Shown here: positions 16,032-27,656 of the stretch, piece after piece
How the letters are laid out: every line of letters begins with the position of its first letter
How positions within the stretch are numbered: the stretch's first letter is position 1
Source of the DNA: Streptomyces bottropensis ATCC 25435
GTDB lineage: Bacteria > Actinomycetota > Actinomycetes > Streptomycetales > Streptomycetaceae
DNA: 64,000 bases
NCBI RefSeq assembly: GCF_000383595.1
Contig: NZ_KB911581.1
Location: 1,827,342-1,891,341 of the forward strand
Direction of reading: 5' to 3'
Translations under genes and position numbers: made by a program
Notes under the pieces: generated by a model
What the model was told of the DNA's origin: nothing
The model's database searches: none
Seen by the model: only the letters and a program-made list of their open reading frames with translations

Positions 16032-16045
<14 letters not shown>
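15693..16045 (+). pseudogene. Small conserved-looking gene broken by a frameshift in a C9 run
   Basis: ATG 15693 has a strong AGGAGG site and codes for MGGPGEHPLPAARPP. After the run of nine C at 15731-15739 the strong coding signal (high third-position GC, normal composition) moves to another frame, reading GRTLLRHRDDAPEAYRYDYH and on to the TGA at 16043-16045. One extra C in the run would join both parts into a protein of about 117 residues. The tail overlaps the sdaA end by 14 bp. Possible causes are a sequencing error, a real mutation or phase variation. The function is unknown; no domain is recognised. Confidence 0.6.
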
Positions 16046-17399
<1,354 letters not shown>

Positions 17400-17437
17400 G
17401 GTGACTCCTCAGAACGGGGGAGGGTGGTGCGGGGAGT

Positions 17438-17475
17438 GGGGCACCGCGCTCACTCCCCAGTGTGCGCGGTGCCCC
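17438..17475 (-). terminator. Hairpin between glyA and sdaA
   Basis: A 12-bp perfect stem (17438-17449 with 17464-17475), continued after a T-T mismatch by CACT/AGTG around a CCCC loop. It lies 34 bases beyond the glyA stop and upstream of sdaA, so it is likely a terminator or attenuator. Confidence 0.6.
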
Positions 17476-17508
17476 GGAAAAGCGGGGTGTACGGCGATGA
17501 AGCCCGGG

Positions 17509-18774
17509 TTACTTCCCGAGCGTCGGGTAGAGCGGGTGCTTGTCGGCGAGGGCCTTGACCCGGGCCTTGAGTGTGTCGGTGTCGGGGTCGGGCTTGAGGG
17601 CCTGGGCGATGACGTCGGCGACCTCGGTGAAGTCCTCGGCGGTGAAGCCGCGGGTGGCGAGGGCGGGGGTGCCGATGCGCAGGCCGGAGGTGACCATCGG
17701 GGGGCGGGGGTCGTTGGGGACGGCGTTGCGGTTGACGGTGATGCCGACCTGGTGGAGGCGGTCCTCGGCCTGCTGCCCGTCGAGTGCGGAGTTGCGCAGG
17801 TCGACCAGGATCAGGTGGACGTCGGTGCCGCCGGACAGCACGTCGATGCCGGCTTCGCGGGCGTCGGGGGCGGTCAGCCGCTCGGCGAGGATCTTCGCGC
17901 CCTGGACCGTGCGCCGCTGGCGCTCCTTGAACTCCTCGCCGGCGGCGACCTTGAAGGAGACGGCCTTGGCCGCGATGACGTGCTCCAGCGGGCCGCCCTG
18001 GAAGCCGGGGAAGACGGAGGAGTTGAGCTTCTTGGCGAACTCCTTGCCGCGGGCGAGGATGATGCCGCCGCGGGGGCCGCCGAGGGTCTTGTGGGTGGTG
18101 GAGGTGACCACGTCCGCGTACGGGACCGGGTTGGGGTGCAGCCCGGCCGCCACCAGTCCGGCGAAGTGGGCCATGTCGACCCACAGGTATGCGCCGGTCT
18201 CGTCGGCGATGCGGCGGAAGGCGGCGAAGTCGAGCTGCCGGGGGTAGGCGGACCAGCCGGCGATGATGACCTTCGGGCGGTGTTCCTTGGCGAGGCGTTC
18301 GACTTCGGCCATGTCGACGACTCCGGCGTCGTCGACGTGGTAGGCGACGACGTCGAACTGTTTGCCGGAGAAGTTCAGGCGCATGCCGTGGGTGAGGTGG
18401 CCGCCGTGGGCGAGGTCGAGGCCGAGGATGGTGTCGCCGGGCTGGGCGAGGGCGAAGAGGGCGGCCTGGTTGGCGGAGGCGCCGGAGTGGGGCTGGACGT
18501 TGGCGTACTCGGCGCCGAAGAGGTCCTTGAGGCGGTCGATGGCGATCTGTTCGGTGACGTCGACGTGTTCGCAGCCGCCGTAGTAGCGGCGGCCGGGGTA
18601 GCCCTCGGCGTATTTGTTGGTGAGGACGGTGCCCTGGGCCTGCATGACGGCGAGGGGGGCGAAGTTCTCGGAGGCGATCATCTCCAGGGTGGACTGCTGG
18701 CGGTGCAGCTCGGCGTCGACGGCGGCGGCGACCTCGGGGTCCAGCTCGTGCAGGGGAGTGTTCAGCAGCGACAT
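17509..18774 (-). CDS. glyA: Serine hydroxymethyltransferase
   Basis: 421 residues, normal length. PLP-dependent enzyme interconverting serine and glycine with tetrahydrofolate. Signatures are [10 protein letters not shown] near residue 31, GCEHVDVTE near 67, and the PLP-lysine motif [13 protein letters not shown] with K229. It lies 18 bp after gcvH and probably in one operon with gcvT-gcvH, behind the glycine riboswitch. In this setting it uses the methylene-tetrahydrofolate made by glycine cleavage to turn a second glycine into serine, which sdaA can then deaminate. ATG 18774. Confidence 0.97.
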   Translation of the reverse strand: MSLLNTPLHELDPEVAAAVDAELHRQQSTLEMIASENFAPLAVMQAQGTVLTNKYAEGYPGRRYYGGCEHVDVTEQIAIDRLKDLFGAEYANVQPHSGASANQAALFALAQPGDTILGLDLAHGGHLTHGMRLNFSGKQFDVVAYHVDDAGVVDMAEVERLAKEHRPKVIIAGWSAYPRQLDFAAFRRIADETGAYLWVDMAHFAGLVAAGLHPNPVPYADVVTSTTHKTLGGPRGGIILARGKEFAKKLNSSVFPGFQGGPLEHVIAAKAVSFKVAAGEEFKERQRRTVQGAKILAERLTAPDAREAGIDVLSGGTDVHLILVDLRNSALDGQQAEDRLHQVGITVNRNAVPNDPRPPMVTSGLRIGTPALATRGFTAEDFTEVADVIAQALKPDPDTDTLKARVKALADKHPLYPTLGK

Positions 18775-18792
18775 GCGTACGACCTCGTCTTC

Positions 18793-19170
18793 TCAGCCGG
18801 CGGTGTGGGCGGCGTACTCGTCGGCGGAGAGCAGGTCGTCCGGCTCCTGCGCGACACGTACCTTGAACAGCCAGCCGCCCTCGAACGGGGCGGTGTTCAC
18901 CAGCGACGGGTCGTTGACGACGTCCTCGTTGATCTCGGTGATCTCACCGGACACCGGCGAGTACAGGTCGCTCACCGACTTGGTGGACTCCAGTTCGCCG
19001 CAGGTCTCGCCCGCGGCCACCGTGGAGCCCACGTCGGGAAGCTGGGCGTAGACGACATCGCCGAGCGCGTTCGCCGCGAACTCCGTGATGCCGACCGTCG
19101 AGACGCCGTCCTCGGCGACCGACAGCCACTCGTGCTCCTTGCTGTAACGCAGCTGCTGGGGGTTGCTCAT
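18793..19170 (-). CDS. gcvH: Glycine cleavage system H protein
   Basis: 125 residues, normal length for the lipoyl carrier of the glycine cleavage complex. The lipoylated lysine is K64 in [10 protein letters not shown]. It shuttles the aminomethyl group between P and T proteins and L protein. ATG 19170 has AGGAGA upstream (minus strand). It lies between gcvT (124 bp upstream) and glyA (18 bp downstream). The P protein gene is not in this window. Confidence 0.96.
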   Translation of the reverse strand: MSNPQQLRYSKEHEWLSVAEDGVSTVGITEFAANALGDVVYAQLPDVGSTVAAGETCGELESTKSVSDLYSPVSGEITEINEDVVNDPSLVNTAPFEGGWLFKVRVAQEPDDLLSADEYAAHTAG

Positions 19171-19294
19171 GGCCTGAATTCTCCTGTACGCGGGGGAGTG
19201 GTGATGAAGGGGGGACGGCTGAAACCGCTGTTGAGCAGCGCGGATGTGCCGAGGGTCACGCTCGGTACGACTACGGGCGAACGCTACGAAGGTG

Positions 19295-20422
<1,128 letters not shown>

Positions 20423-20893
20423 CGGTTCTGCTCCCAGGGCATGACAGGCGAGGGCGATCCTCCCCTTCTGTCATCGGAACCTGAGAGGTTCACCGCGACC
20501 GCGCGTACCGGTGGTCGTGGTTTGCACCTTGGGTGGAGCCGGCCCCTACGGAAGAGGCGCGGCCCGCTTTTCAGATGTGCCTCGCCCGCGCGGTATCTGG
20601 GCCTGAGAGATTCAAGGGAGGGACTTGCTCCTTCGGCGCCCCAGCGAGACTGCTGGGAGCTCTCCCGCGCGGATTCAAGCGGCCGGTATGCAGTTGGCGC
20701 GCACATCATTGCACGCATCGACGCGGCGCGGCAGGGGGACCTTTCACAGGTAGGGGACGACGAGGGGAAGCGGACACAGTGGTTCGTAGCACTCTTGTGG
20801 CAGGACGAGGACCGAACCAGGAGGGATCGGGCATTACCTTTTCTTTACAATCTGTGGGGATGGGTCTCCATACCCCTGGGGAGGACGATCACG
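20423..20893. other. Divergent region upstream of gcvT and the P-loop gene
   Basis: 471 bp. The left half is the glycine riboswitch. The right half (about 20680-20890) must hold the gcvT promoter (minus) and a promoter for the P-loop gene (plus). It is locally AT-richer around 20834-20860, but I cannot pick hexamers with confidence. Confidence 0.5.
20450..20672 (-). promoter_or_regulatory. Tandem glycine riboswitch
   Basis: Two aptamers read on the minus strand. The first (about 20560-20672) contains GCCGAAGGAGCAAG and GAATCTCTCAGGCC. The second (about 20450-20558) contains AAGGTGCAAACC, GAACCTCTCAGGTTCC and GACAGAAGGGGAGG. These are the conserved cores of gcvT-type glycine riboswitches, and the element ends about 30 bases before the gcvT start. 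Tandem glycine aptamers usually switch expression on when glycine is high. Confidence 0.93.
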
Positions 20894-21562
20894 GTGAACA
20901 GGACCACGGCGTACGCGACCACTTCGGGCATCGCCATGCCCAAGCAGCCCGTCGTACCGGCCGGTGAGGCGTGCGGCCCGTTCCCGAGGGCGGTCGTCCG
21001 CGACCTCAGGGAGCGTGCCGGGCGCAGCCCGCACGGACTGTCCTTCGGCCCGCAGGACCTGGTGGTGGTGACCGGGCTCCCCGGCAGCGGCAAGTCGACA
21101 CTGATGCGGCGGAGCGTGCCGGGCGTGCGGATCGACTCCCAGGACACCCGCGACCGGTTCGACGCGCGCTTCGCCCGCCACCTGCCGTACGCGGCCTACC
21201 GGCCCTTCGTGCGCCTCGCCCACTACGCGGGGCTGCGGCGCGCCCTGCGCTCGGGGGAGGGCGTCGTCGTGCACGACTGCGGGGCGCAGGCATGGGTACG
21301 AAGCTGGCTCGCCCGGGAGGCCAGGAGGCGGGGCGGCACCCTGCATCTGCTGCTGCTCGACGTGACACCCGGCGAGGCGCGGGACGGGCAGCGGGAGCGG
21401 GGGCGAGGGGTGTCGCGGTACGCGTTCGCGCGGCACCGGGGTGCCATGACCAGACTGCTGCGGGGGGTCGAGGAGGGACGGCTGCCGCAGGGGTGCGGGG
21501 CGGCGGTGCTCCTCGACCGGGCGGCGGCGGACGTCCTGAAGCGGATCGACTTCGTGGGGTAG
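20894..21562 (+). CDS. AAA/P-loop kinase-like protein
   Basis: 222 residues from GTG 20894 (VNRTTAYATTSGIAMPKQP), with GGGGAGGA upstream. It has an intact Walker A motif VVTGLPGSGKSTLMRR near residue 60 and the zeta-toxin/kinase-like order: P-loop, then a substrate-binding segment RIDSQDTRDRFDARF, then VVVHDCGAQAWVRSWLAREA and the late RGVSRYAFARH. These predicted small-molecule or polynucleotide kinase-like ATPases have unknown substrates. It is divergent from the glycine operon. An in-frame extension upstream crosses the riboswitch region and is not credible. Confidence 0.8.
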   Translation: MNRTTAYATTSGIAMPKQPVVPAGEACGPFPRAVVRDLRERAGRSPHGLSFGPQDLVVVTGLPGSGKSTLMRRSVPGVRIDSQDTRDRFDARFARHLPYAAYRPFVRLAHYAGLRRALRSGEGVVVHDCGAQAWVRSWLAREARRRGGTLHLLLLDVTPGEARDGQRERGRGVSRYAFARHRGAMTRLLRGVEEGRLPQGCGAAVLLDRAAADVLKRIDFVG

Positions 21563-21566
21563 CGGG

Positions 21567-21583
21567 GCGCCCCGGAGGGGCGC
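21567..21583 (+). terminator. Short GC hairpin after the P-loop gene
   Basis: GCGCCCC (21567-21573), loop GGA, GGGGCGC (21577-21583), starting five bases after the stop. Candidate terminator without a U-tract, as is common in Streptomyces. Confidence 0.4.
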
Positions 21584-21650
21584 GCCCCCGGCCCGGAAGC
21601 AATTAAGGTGCAGGGACAACAGCATCACGGAGCAAAGCGGTAGGCAGCAG

Positions 21651-22427
21651 ATGGACTTCCCGGCGGACTTTCCGGCACAGGCGCATCCCCACGGGCACGG
21701 CGGGTGGCCCGGCAACGAGCTGGAGGAGGTGCTGTCCGCGTCGCTCGGCGTGCCCCAGGCCGGGGCGCGGATCGTGGAGGTGCTGGCCCGCAGCTTCGTC
21801 TGGGTGCCGCTGCCGGAGGGCGGCGGCCCGCAGAGCGGTCAGCTCGATCTGCCCACGATGGAGTTCGACGGCCAGGCGTACGTGCCGGTCTTCACCTCCG
21901 AGGAGCAGTTCCGCCAGGTCGTCGGCCACCACATGTCGTTCACGATCGCCCCGGCCGTCGAGTTCGCGCGCGGTCTGCCTCCGCAGATCGGCCTCGCCCT
22001 GAACCCGGACGGCGTCGTGGGCATGCCCTTGCCGCCGCCCGCCGTGGCCGAGCTGTGCCGGGCCGGACGGACCCCGCTGGACGGCACGGCGAACGGTGCC
22101 CGCGTCCGTCTCTTCGAACCGGACTGGCAGGACGACCCCGTGGACTTCCTCGCGGCCGCCTCCGCCGAGTTCGCCGCGACCGGGGTGGTCCTCTCCGCCC
22201 GCCGCTGCCTCGCCACCATCGAGACCGCCGCCCCCGTCATGTTCATCGGCGTCGAACTGGCTTCCTGGGAGGCCGACCGCGGCCTCCCCCTGGCCGCCCT
22301 CGGCAGGGCCCTGGCCAGGACGCCGGTTCCCTGGCCGGTCAACATGGTCTTCCTGGACGTCGCCCAGGACCCGGTGGGGGACTGGCTCCGCGAGAAGGTA
22401 CGGCCGTTCTACCAACAGGGCTACTGA
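21651..22427 (+). CDS. SseB-like protein (first copy)
   Basis: 258 residues starting MDFPADFPAQAHPHGHGGW. It has the two-part organisation of enhanced-serine-sensitivity SseB proteins: an N-terminal domain (about 20-130, ELEEVLSASLGVP, FVWVPLPEGGGPQ, VPVFTSEEQFRQ) and a C-terminal domain (about 150-258). The E. coli namesake affects serine sensitivity, but the biochemistry of the family is poorly known. The location next to sdaA, glyA and gcv genes is suggestive. It is followed after about 200 bp by a second family member, which makes up a likely pair. Confidence 0.8.
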   Translation: MDFPADFPAQAHPHGHGGWPGNELEEVLSASLGVPQAGARIVEVLARSFVWVPLPEGGGPQSGQLDLPTMEFDGQAYVPVFTSEEQFRQVVGHHMSFTIAPAVEFARGLPPQIGLALNPDGVVGMPLPPPAVAELCRAGRTPLDGTANGARVRLFEPDWQDDPVDFLAAASAEFAATGVVLSARRCLATIETAAPVMFIGVELASWEADRGLPLAALGRALARTPVPWPVNMVFLDVAQDPVGDWLREKVRPFYQQGY

Positions 22428-22431
22428 TCAG

Positions 22432-22500
22432 TGCTTCTCGAAGGGGCGCGGGGCAGTGACATCACGCGGCTCCGCCGCGTGGGCGCGACCAGCCACGACG
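22432..22500. repeat. Intergenic Streptomyces-type repeat element with hairpin
   Basis: Contains TTCTCGAAGGGGCGCGGGGC and a 7-bp stem (22463-22469 with 22475-22481), followed by GCGACCAGCCACGAC. It resembles the abundant GGGGCGCGGGGAACTG-type intergenic repeat seen twice elsewhere in this window, in a diverged form. Confidence 0.5.
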
Positions 22501-22624
22501 CGCCCGCCCTCCGTGACGCACGACAACCCCCGAGCCCTGACCGGCTCAACCCGCACACCACCTAAGCTGTTTCCCACCACCAGGGTCCACCACCCATCAC
22601 GGTCCACATCGAAGGGCGGCCAAC

Positions 22625-23419
22625 GTGAGCGCGAGCGGCAGCCGCATCGCCACCGGGCAGGTCGAGCACATGCTGCGGCAGGTGACGCCCGGGCGTTACG
22701 ACGCCTACGAGGCGCTGCTGCGTGCCCTCGCCACCCCGTCCTCCGGCCAGATCTGGATGCTGCTCTGGCACGGCCAGGGCGGCTCCCCGGACGCGCAGTA
22801 CGGGAACATGGAGGTCGAAGGGTTCAACTACGCCCCGTGCGTGACCTCCGCCCAGGAGCTCTCCGCCAGTGGCTGGAACCGCAGTTACGAGGTGGTCGAC
22901 GGCCTCGACGTGGCCCGCACCCTCTACCCCGACCACTACGGCCTCTGGCTGAACCCGCACGCCCCGGGCGGCGGCGTCGGCATCCCCTGGCTCGACCTGC
23001 GCCGGATCGCCACGGGCCTGGAGCGGCAGCCCGCCGGCCCGCTCCGGCTGTCCGAGCCGGCCATCGAGATCCCCCAGTTCTACGGCCTGCTGACCCAGAA
23101 CGCGCACCGCACGCCCGCCGTGCGCTCGCTGCGCCGCGCCTGGGTGCAGCCCGCGCTCGGCGCGCCGTACCTGGCCATCGGCCTCGACGTGTACGACACC
23201 TCGCCGCCGGCCGTCGACTCGGTGCGCGCGATGATGCAGCAGTCCATCGGCGCCGTCCCGGACGGTCTGCCCGTCTCCACCGTCGCGATGTCCGACGAGT
23301 ACGACCCGGTCGCCATGTGGCTGCGCGCCGGCGCCCGCCCGTTCTACGACCGCGAGGCCCACGCGGCCCCGGCACAGGCCCCGGCGGCGGGCGGCTACGG
23401 CTATCCGAGCCGGTACTGA
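22625..23419 (+). CDS. SseB-like protein (second copy)
   Basis: 264 residues from GTG 22625 (VSASGSRIATGQVEHMLRQV). It shows the same SseB-type two-domain plan as the gene at 21651, with TPGRYDAYEALLRALATP, QIWMLLWHGQGG and a C-terminal half ending in AMWLRAGARPFYDREAH; note the shared WLR...RPFY ending. It is more divergent than a recent duplicate. Probable cytoplasmic protein of unknown activity. It may share transcription with the first copy, though the intervening repeat hairpin could reduce read-through. Confidence 0.8.
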   Translation: MSASGSRIATGQVEHMLRQVTPGRYDAYEALLRALATPSSGQIWMLLWHGQGGSPDAQYGNMEVEGFNYAPCVTSAQELSASGWNRSYEVVDGLDVARTLYPDHYGLWLNPHAPGGGVGIPWLDLRRIATGLERQPAGPLRLSEPAIEIPQFYGLLTQNAHRTPAVRSLRRAWVQPALGAPYLAIGLDVYDTSPPAVDSVRAMMQQSIGAVPDGLPVSTVAMSDEYDPVAMWLRAGARPFYDREAHAAPAQAPAAGGYGYPSRY

Positions 23420-23748
23420 ACCGCCGCGCCCACGACTCTCCACCGCACCCACCGCTCAACAGAGCGTCACGTCCGGATAGCGGAACCCCGCTGGCCACAT
23501 CACGGTTGCGCATACATTCGCCGTCGGGTCTGGTGCCTGATCGCGCGGCCGTTGAAGACTCCCCCAGAGCGATGGGGGGATCCGGCGAACGCGCTGTTCA
23601 CGCGGTGAAGTTCGATGCCGTACCTCTCCCTCGTACCCAGCAGTAGTCACAGAGCAGACGAAAGAGCAGTGGTGACGGACCGCACCGCAGACCCGGGCGG
23701 CCGCCAGGCACAGTCGGCAACCACCGGCACGGGCAAGCACGAGGGACG
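23420..23748. other. Intergenic region before the peptide transporter operon
   Basis: 329 bp. It contains a hairpin (23561-23566 with 23573-23578), an inverted repeat TTCAC-GCG-GTGAA near 23604-23616, and near the right end a possible 26-codon upstream ORF. It probably ends the SseB transcript and starts the transporter operon; promoter hexamers are not clear. Confidence 0.45.
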
Positions 23749-23752
23749 ATGA
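23672..23752 (+). CDS. Possible 26-residue upstream ORF coupled to the permease gene
   Basis: GTG 23672 to TGA 23750-23752, overlapping the permease ATG as ATGA. Product begins VTDRTADPGGRQAQSATTG. It has high but not perfect third-position GC, and a weak purine-rich site (GAAAGAG) upstream. It may be a coupling leader or chance. Confidence 0.25.
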   Translation: MTDRTADPGGRQAQSATTGTGKHEGR

Positions 23753-24747
23753 CCGCACCCATTGAGACGACCGGATCGCAGGCCGAGGCACAGCCCGAAG
23801 CCGTGCTGGAAGGCGTCGAGGCCAAGAAGATCGAGGGCCGTTCGCTCGGCCAGATCGCCTGGACCCGCTTCAAGCGCGACAAGGTGGCGGTCGCCGGCGG
23901 TCTCATCGTCGTCCTGCTGATCCTGATCGCGGTCCTCTCCCGGCCGCTGCAGTCGCTGCTGGGGCTCGACCCCAACGCGTTCAACCAGGACCTGATCGAT
24001 CCCAACACCTCGCTCCCCCAGGGCGATTTCGGCGGGATGAGCTGGGACCACCCGCTCGGTGTCGAGCCGAAGTTCGGCCGCGACATCCTCGCCCGCATCC
24101 TGGAGGGCTCCTGGGTCTCCCTGGTCGTGGCCTTCGGCGCGACGATCCTGTCGAACGCCATCGGCGTGGTGCTGGGCCTGGTCGCCGGCTACTACGGCGG
24201 CCGGGTCGACACGGTCGTGAGCCGGCTGATGGACACCTTCCTGGCGTTCCCCCTGCTGCTCTTCGCGATCGCCATCTCCGCGACGCTGCAGGGCGGCGCC
24301 TTCGGTCTCGAAGGACTGCCGCTGCACATCTCGGTGCTGATCTTCGTCATCGGTTTCTTCAACTGGCCGTACATGGGGCGCATCGTGCGCGGTCAGACCC
24401 TGGCGCTGCGCGAGAGGGAGTTCATCGACGCCTCGCGCGGGATGGGCGCAGGCGGCCCGTACGTCCTGTTCAAGGAACTGCTGCCCAACCTCGTCGCGCC
24501 GATCATCGTCTACTCGACCCTGCTCATCCCGACGAACATCATCTTCGAGGCGTCGCTCAGCTTCCTCGGTGTCGGGATCCAGCCGCCGCAGGCCTCCTGG
24601 GGCGGCATGCTCAACCAGGCTGTCGACTTCTTCGAGGTCGACCCGCAGTACATGATCGTTCCCGGCCTCGCGATCTTCATCACGGTGCTGGCCTTCAACC
24701 TCCTCGGTGACGGCCTCCGGGACGCCCTCGACCCCCGCAGCCGCTGA
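23749..24747 (+). CDS. Oligopeptide ABC transporter permease (OppC/DppC type)
   Basis: 332 residues, with the N-terminal OppC extension, about six membrane segments and the binding-protein-dependent transport EAA loop (EFIDASRGMGAGGPYVLFKELLPN, about residues 224-247; quoted in part: EFIDASRGMGAGG). It forms the inner-membrane channel together with the OppB-type gene at 26649. It is the first gene of a five-gene operon (permease, binding protein, permease, ATPase, ATPase), matching from memory S. coelicolor SCO5476-5480. ATG 23749 is preceded by GAGGGAC. Confidence 0.92.
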   Translation: MTAPIETTGSQAEAQPEAVLEGVEAKKIEGRSLGQIAWTRFKRDKVAVAGGLIVVLLILIAVLSRPLQSLLGLDPNAFNQDLIDPNTSLPQGDFGGMSWDHPLGVEPKFGRDILARILEGSWVSLVVAFGATILSNAIGVVLGLVAGYYGGRVDTVVSRLMDTFLAFPLLLFAIAISATLQGGAFGLEGLPLHISVLIFVIGFFNWPYMGRIVRGQTLALREREFIDASRGMGAGGPYVLFKELLPNLVAPIIVYSTLLIPTNIIFEASLSFLGVGIQPPQASWGGMLNQAVDFFEVDPQYMIVPGLAIFITVLAFNLLGDGLRDALDPRSR

Positions 24748-24821
24748 CGTCTGCGACCGCGGCCCGGTTGTGGCCCTAAGTCCCACTCAACTGTCCAACT
24801 ACGAAGGGGAAACCGACCATC

Positions 24822-26579
24822 ATGCGAAGGTCAGCAATGGCCGCTGTCGCGGTTGTGAGCAGCGCCGGCCTGCTTCTGTCCGCCTGCAGCAAGGCGGACG
24901 ACGGCACGGATGACGCCCCCAAGGGAGCCGGCGCCAACGCCGCGACCAAGGGTGTCGTGAACGAGTCCACGGCGAAGGGCGGCACGGTCACCTACGCCAG
25001 CTCCGACGCCCCCGAGTCCCTCGACCCGGGCAACATGTACTACGCGTACGGCTTCAACTTCAGCCGCCTCTACGCGCGTCCGCTGATGACCTTCAAGCCC
25101 GGCCCGGGTGAGAAGGGCAACGAGCTGGTCCCGGACCTCGCCGAGAGCGCGGGCACGCCCAGCGACGGCGGCAAGACCTGGACGTACAAGATCCGCCAGG
25201 GCGTCAAATTCGAGGACGGCACCGTCGTCACCTCGAAGGACGTCAAGTACGCGGTCGAGCGCTCGAACTTCGCGCGTGACGTGCTCTCCTCGGGCCCCAA
25301 CTACTTCCAGCAGCTGCTTGACGGCGGGGACAAGTACAAGGGCCCGTACAAGGACAAGAACGAGGCGGGCATCTCGTCCCTGGAGACGCCGGACGACAAC
25401 ACCATCGTCTTCAAGCTCAACAAGCCCTTCGCCGACTTCGACTACCTGGCGAGCATGCCGCAGACGGCCCCGGTGCCGAAGGCCAAGGACACCGGTGTCG
25501 ACTACACCAAGAAGGTCGTCTCCACCGGCTCGTACAAGTTCCAGAAGTACGACGAGGGCAAGCAGATAGTCCTGGTGCGCAACCCGGAGTGGGACGCCAA
25601 GACGGACCCGCTGCGCAAGCAGTACCCGGAAAAGATCGTGGTGAACCTGAAGGTCAACAAGGCCACCATCGACAAGGACGTCATGTCCGGCGACACCATG
25701 ATCGACATCCAGGGCACCGGTGTCGACGCCCAGACCCAGGCCCAGGTCCTCAAGGACAAGGACCAGCTGGCCAACACGGACAACGCGCTCGGCGGCCGTC
25801 TCGTCTACACGGCGATCAACACCAAGGTGGCGCCGTTCGACAACGTCGAGTGCCGCAAGGCCGTGCAGTACGCGATCGACAAGACCGCCGTGCAGACCGC
25901 CATGGGCGGCCCGATCCGCGGTGACATCGCCTCCACCGTCCTGCCCACCGACGTCTCGGGCTACGAGAAGGCCGACACGTACGCCACCCCGGACAACAAG
26001 GGTGACGTCGCCAAGGCCAAGGAGAGCCTGAAGGCCTGCGGCAAGGAGGGCGGCTTCAAGACCTCCATCTCCGCCCGCACCGACCGTCAGGGCGAGGTCG
26101 ACGCGGCCACCGCGATCGTCGAGGCGCTGAAGAAGGTCGGCATCGAGGCCGACATCAAGCAGTACCCGTCGGGCAAGTACTTCTCCGACTACGCGGGCGT
26201 GCCGAAGTTCAACAAGAAGAACAACATCGGCCTCATCATGATGCAGTGGGGTGCCGACTGGCCGACCGGCTACGGCTTCCTGCAGCAGATCGTGCACGGC
26301 AAGGCCATCGGCGAGTCCGGTAACACCAACCTCTCCGAGCTGGACGACCCGGCGATCAACAAGCTGCTGGACGACGCGATCGGCAACACGGACGAGGCCG
26401 CCCGCACCGCCGCGTACACCGAGGTCGACAAGAAGGTCATGGAGCAGGCCGCCATCGTGCCCCTGACCTACTTCAAGGTCCTGCTGTACCGCTCGCCGTA
26501 CGCCACCAACCTGGTGTCGTCCTCGGCCTTCAGCGGTCAGTACGACTACCTCAACATCGGTGTCAAGGAAAAGAAGTAG
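24822..26579 (+). CDS. Oligopeptide-binding lipoprotein (SBP family 5)
   Basis: 585 residues. A lipoprotein signal peptide ends in LLLSACSK with the lipidated cysteine at residue 22. The mature part is a family 5 extracellular solute-binding protein (YASSDAPESLDPGNMY, TWTYKIRQGVKFEDGTVV, and a C-terminal half with TYFKVLLYRSPYATNLV). It captures oligopeptides outside the membrane for the two permeases. ATG 24822 has GAAGGGG upstream. The following hairpin at 26604 may stabilise this message and raise its level relative to the permease and ATPases. Confidence 0.93.
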   Translation: MRRSAMAAVAVVSSAGLLLSACSKADDGTDDAPKGAGANAATKGVVNESTAKGGTVTYASSDAPESLDPGNMYYAYGFNFSRLYARPLMTFKPGPGEKGNELVPDLAESAGTPSDGGKTWTYKIRQGVKFEDGTVVTSKDVKYAVERSNFARDVLSSGPNYFQQLLDGGDKYKGPYKDKNEAGISSLETPDDNTIVFKLNKPFADFDYLASMPQTAPVPKAKDTGVDYTKKVVSTGSYKFQKYDEGKQIVLVRNPEWDAKTDPLRKQYPEKIVVNLKVNKATIDKDVMSGDTMIDIQGTGVDAQTQAQVLKDKDQLANTDNALGGRLVYTAINTKVAPFDNVECRKAVQYAIDKTAVQTAMGGPIRGDIASTVLPTDVSGYEKADTYATPDNKGDVAKAKESLKACGKEGGFKTSISARTDRQGEVDAATAIVEALKKVGIEADIKQYPSGKYFSDYAGVPKFNKKNNIGLIMMQWGADWPTGYGFLQQIVHGKAIGESGNTNLSELDDPAINKLLDDAIGNTDEAARTAAYTEVDKKVMEQAAIVPLTYFKVLLYRSPYATNLVSSSAFSGQYDYLNIGVKEKK

Positions 26580-26603
26580 CCCCGGAAGGCAGGTGAAGGC
26601 ATT

Positions 26604-26635
26604 GGCGCCCGCGGGTGAGCACACCCGCGGGCGCC
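26604..26635 (+). terminator. Intra-operon hairpin after the binding protein gene
   Basis: A 14-bp perfect stem (26604-26617 with 26622-26635) and a four-base loop AGCA in the short gap between binding protein and permease. It is probably a partial terminator or mRNA stabiliser rather than an operon end. Confidence 0.6.
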
Positions 26636-26648
26636 GGCGCCGGTCCTC

Positions 26649-27656
26649 GTGATCTCGTACATCATCCGCCGGACGATCGCGGCGGTGATCCTGCTGCTCG
26701 TCGTCACCGCGGTCACCTTCGGCATCTTCTTCATCCTGCCGAAACTCGCCGGGCAGACCGCCGACCAGCTGGCACAGCAGTACATCGGCAAGAACCCCTC
26801 GCCCGCGGACATCGCGGCGGTCAAGCGGAACCTCGGCCTGGACCAGCCGGTCTACGAGCAGTACTGGAACTTCATCAAGGGCATTGTCTCCGGTGCCACG
26901 TACGACCTGGGGCCCACCACGGTCCGCTGTGACGCCCCCTGCTTCGGCTACTCCTTCAAGGACCACCTGGAGGTCTGGCCGCAGCTCACCAGCCGGCTGC
27001 CGGTGACCATCTCGCTCGCCTCCGGCGCCGCGGTGCTGTGGCTGCTGGGCGGTATCACGGCCGGTGTCATCTCGGCCCTGAAGCCCGGCTCGTTCTTCGA
27101 CCGGGCCGCCATGGGCGTGGCGCTCGCGGGCGTCTCCCTGCCGATGTTCTTCACCGGCCAGCTCGCCCTGCTGCTGTTCAGCTACCAGCTGGAGATCTTC
27201 GGCCGGACGTACGTCCCCTTCACCGAGAACCCCTCGCAGTGGGCCAACACCCTCTTCCTGCCGTGGTGCTCGCTCGCGCTCCTCTATTCGGCCATCTACG
27301 CCCGGCTCACCCGCTCGGGCATGCTGGAGACGATGAACGAGGACTACATCCGCACCGCGCGGGCCAAGGGTCTGCGCGAGGGCAAGGTGGTCGTCAAGCA
27401 CGGTCTGCGCGCCGCGCTGACCCCGCTGGTGACGGTCTTCGGCATGGACGTCGGTCTGCTCCTCGGCGGCGCCCTCATCACCGAGACCGTGTTCTCCCTG
27501 CACGGCATCGGCGAGTACGCGGTCCAGTCGATCAGCGCCAACGACCTGCCCCCGATCCTCGGGGTGACCCTGCTCGCGGCGTTCTTCGTCGTCTTCATGA
27601 ACCTTGTGGTGGACCTGCTGTACGCCACGATCGACCCGCGGGTGAGGCTCTCGTGA
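26649..27656 (+). CDS. Oligopeptide ABC transporter permease (OppB/DppB type)
   Basis: 335 residues from GTG 26649. N-terminal membrane segment ([20 protein letters not shown]), further segments at about 120-150, 155-180, 200-220 and 275-325, and the EAA loop [20 protein letters not shown]. It carries a short Cys-containing extracytoplasmic insertion ([11 protein letters not shown]) that is longer than in minimal OppB. It pairs with the OppC-type permease. Its stop overlaps the next start (GTGA), so it is coupled to the first ATPase gene. Confidence 0.92.
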   Translation: MISYIIRRTIAAVILLLVVTAVTFGIFFILPKLAGQTADQLAQQYIGKNPSPADIAAVKRNLGLDQPVYEQYWNFIKGIVSGATYDLGPTTVRCDAPCFGYSFKDHLEVWPQLTSRLPVTISLASGAAVLWLLGGITAGVISALKPGSFFDRAAMGVALAGVSLPMFFTGQLALLLFSYQLEIFGRTYVPFTENPSQWANTLFLPWCSLALLYSAIYARLTRSGMLETMNEDYIRTARAKGLREGKVVVKHGLRAALTPLVTVFGMDVGLLLGGALITETVFSLHGIGEYAVQSISANDLPPILGVTLLAAFFVVFMNLVVDLLYATIDPRVRLS

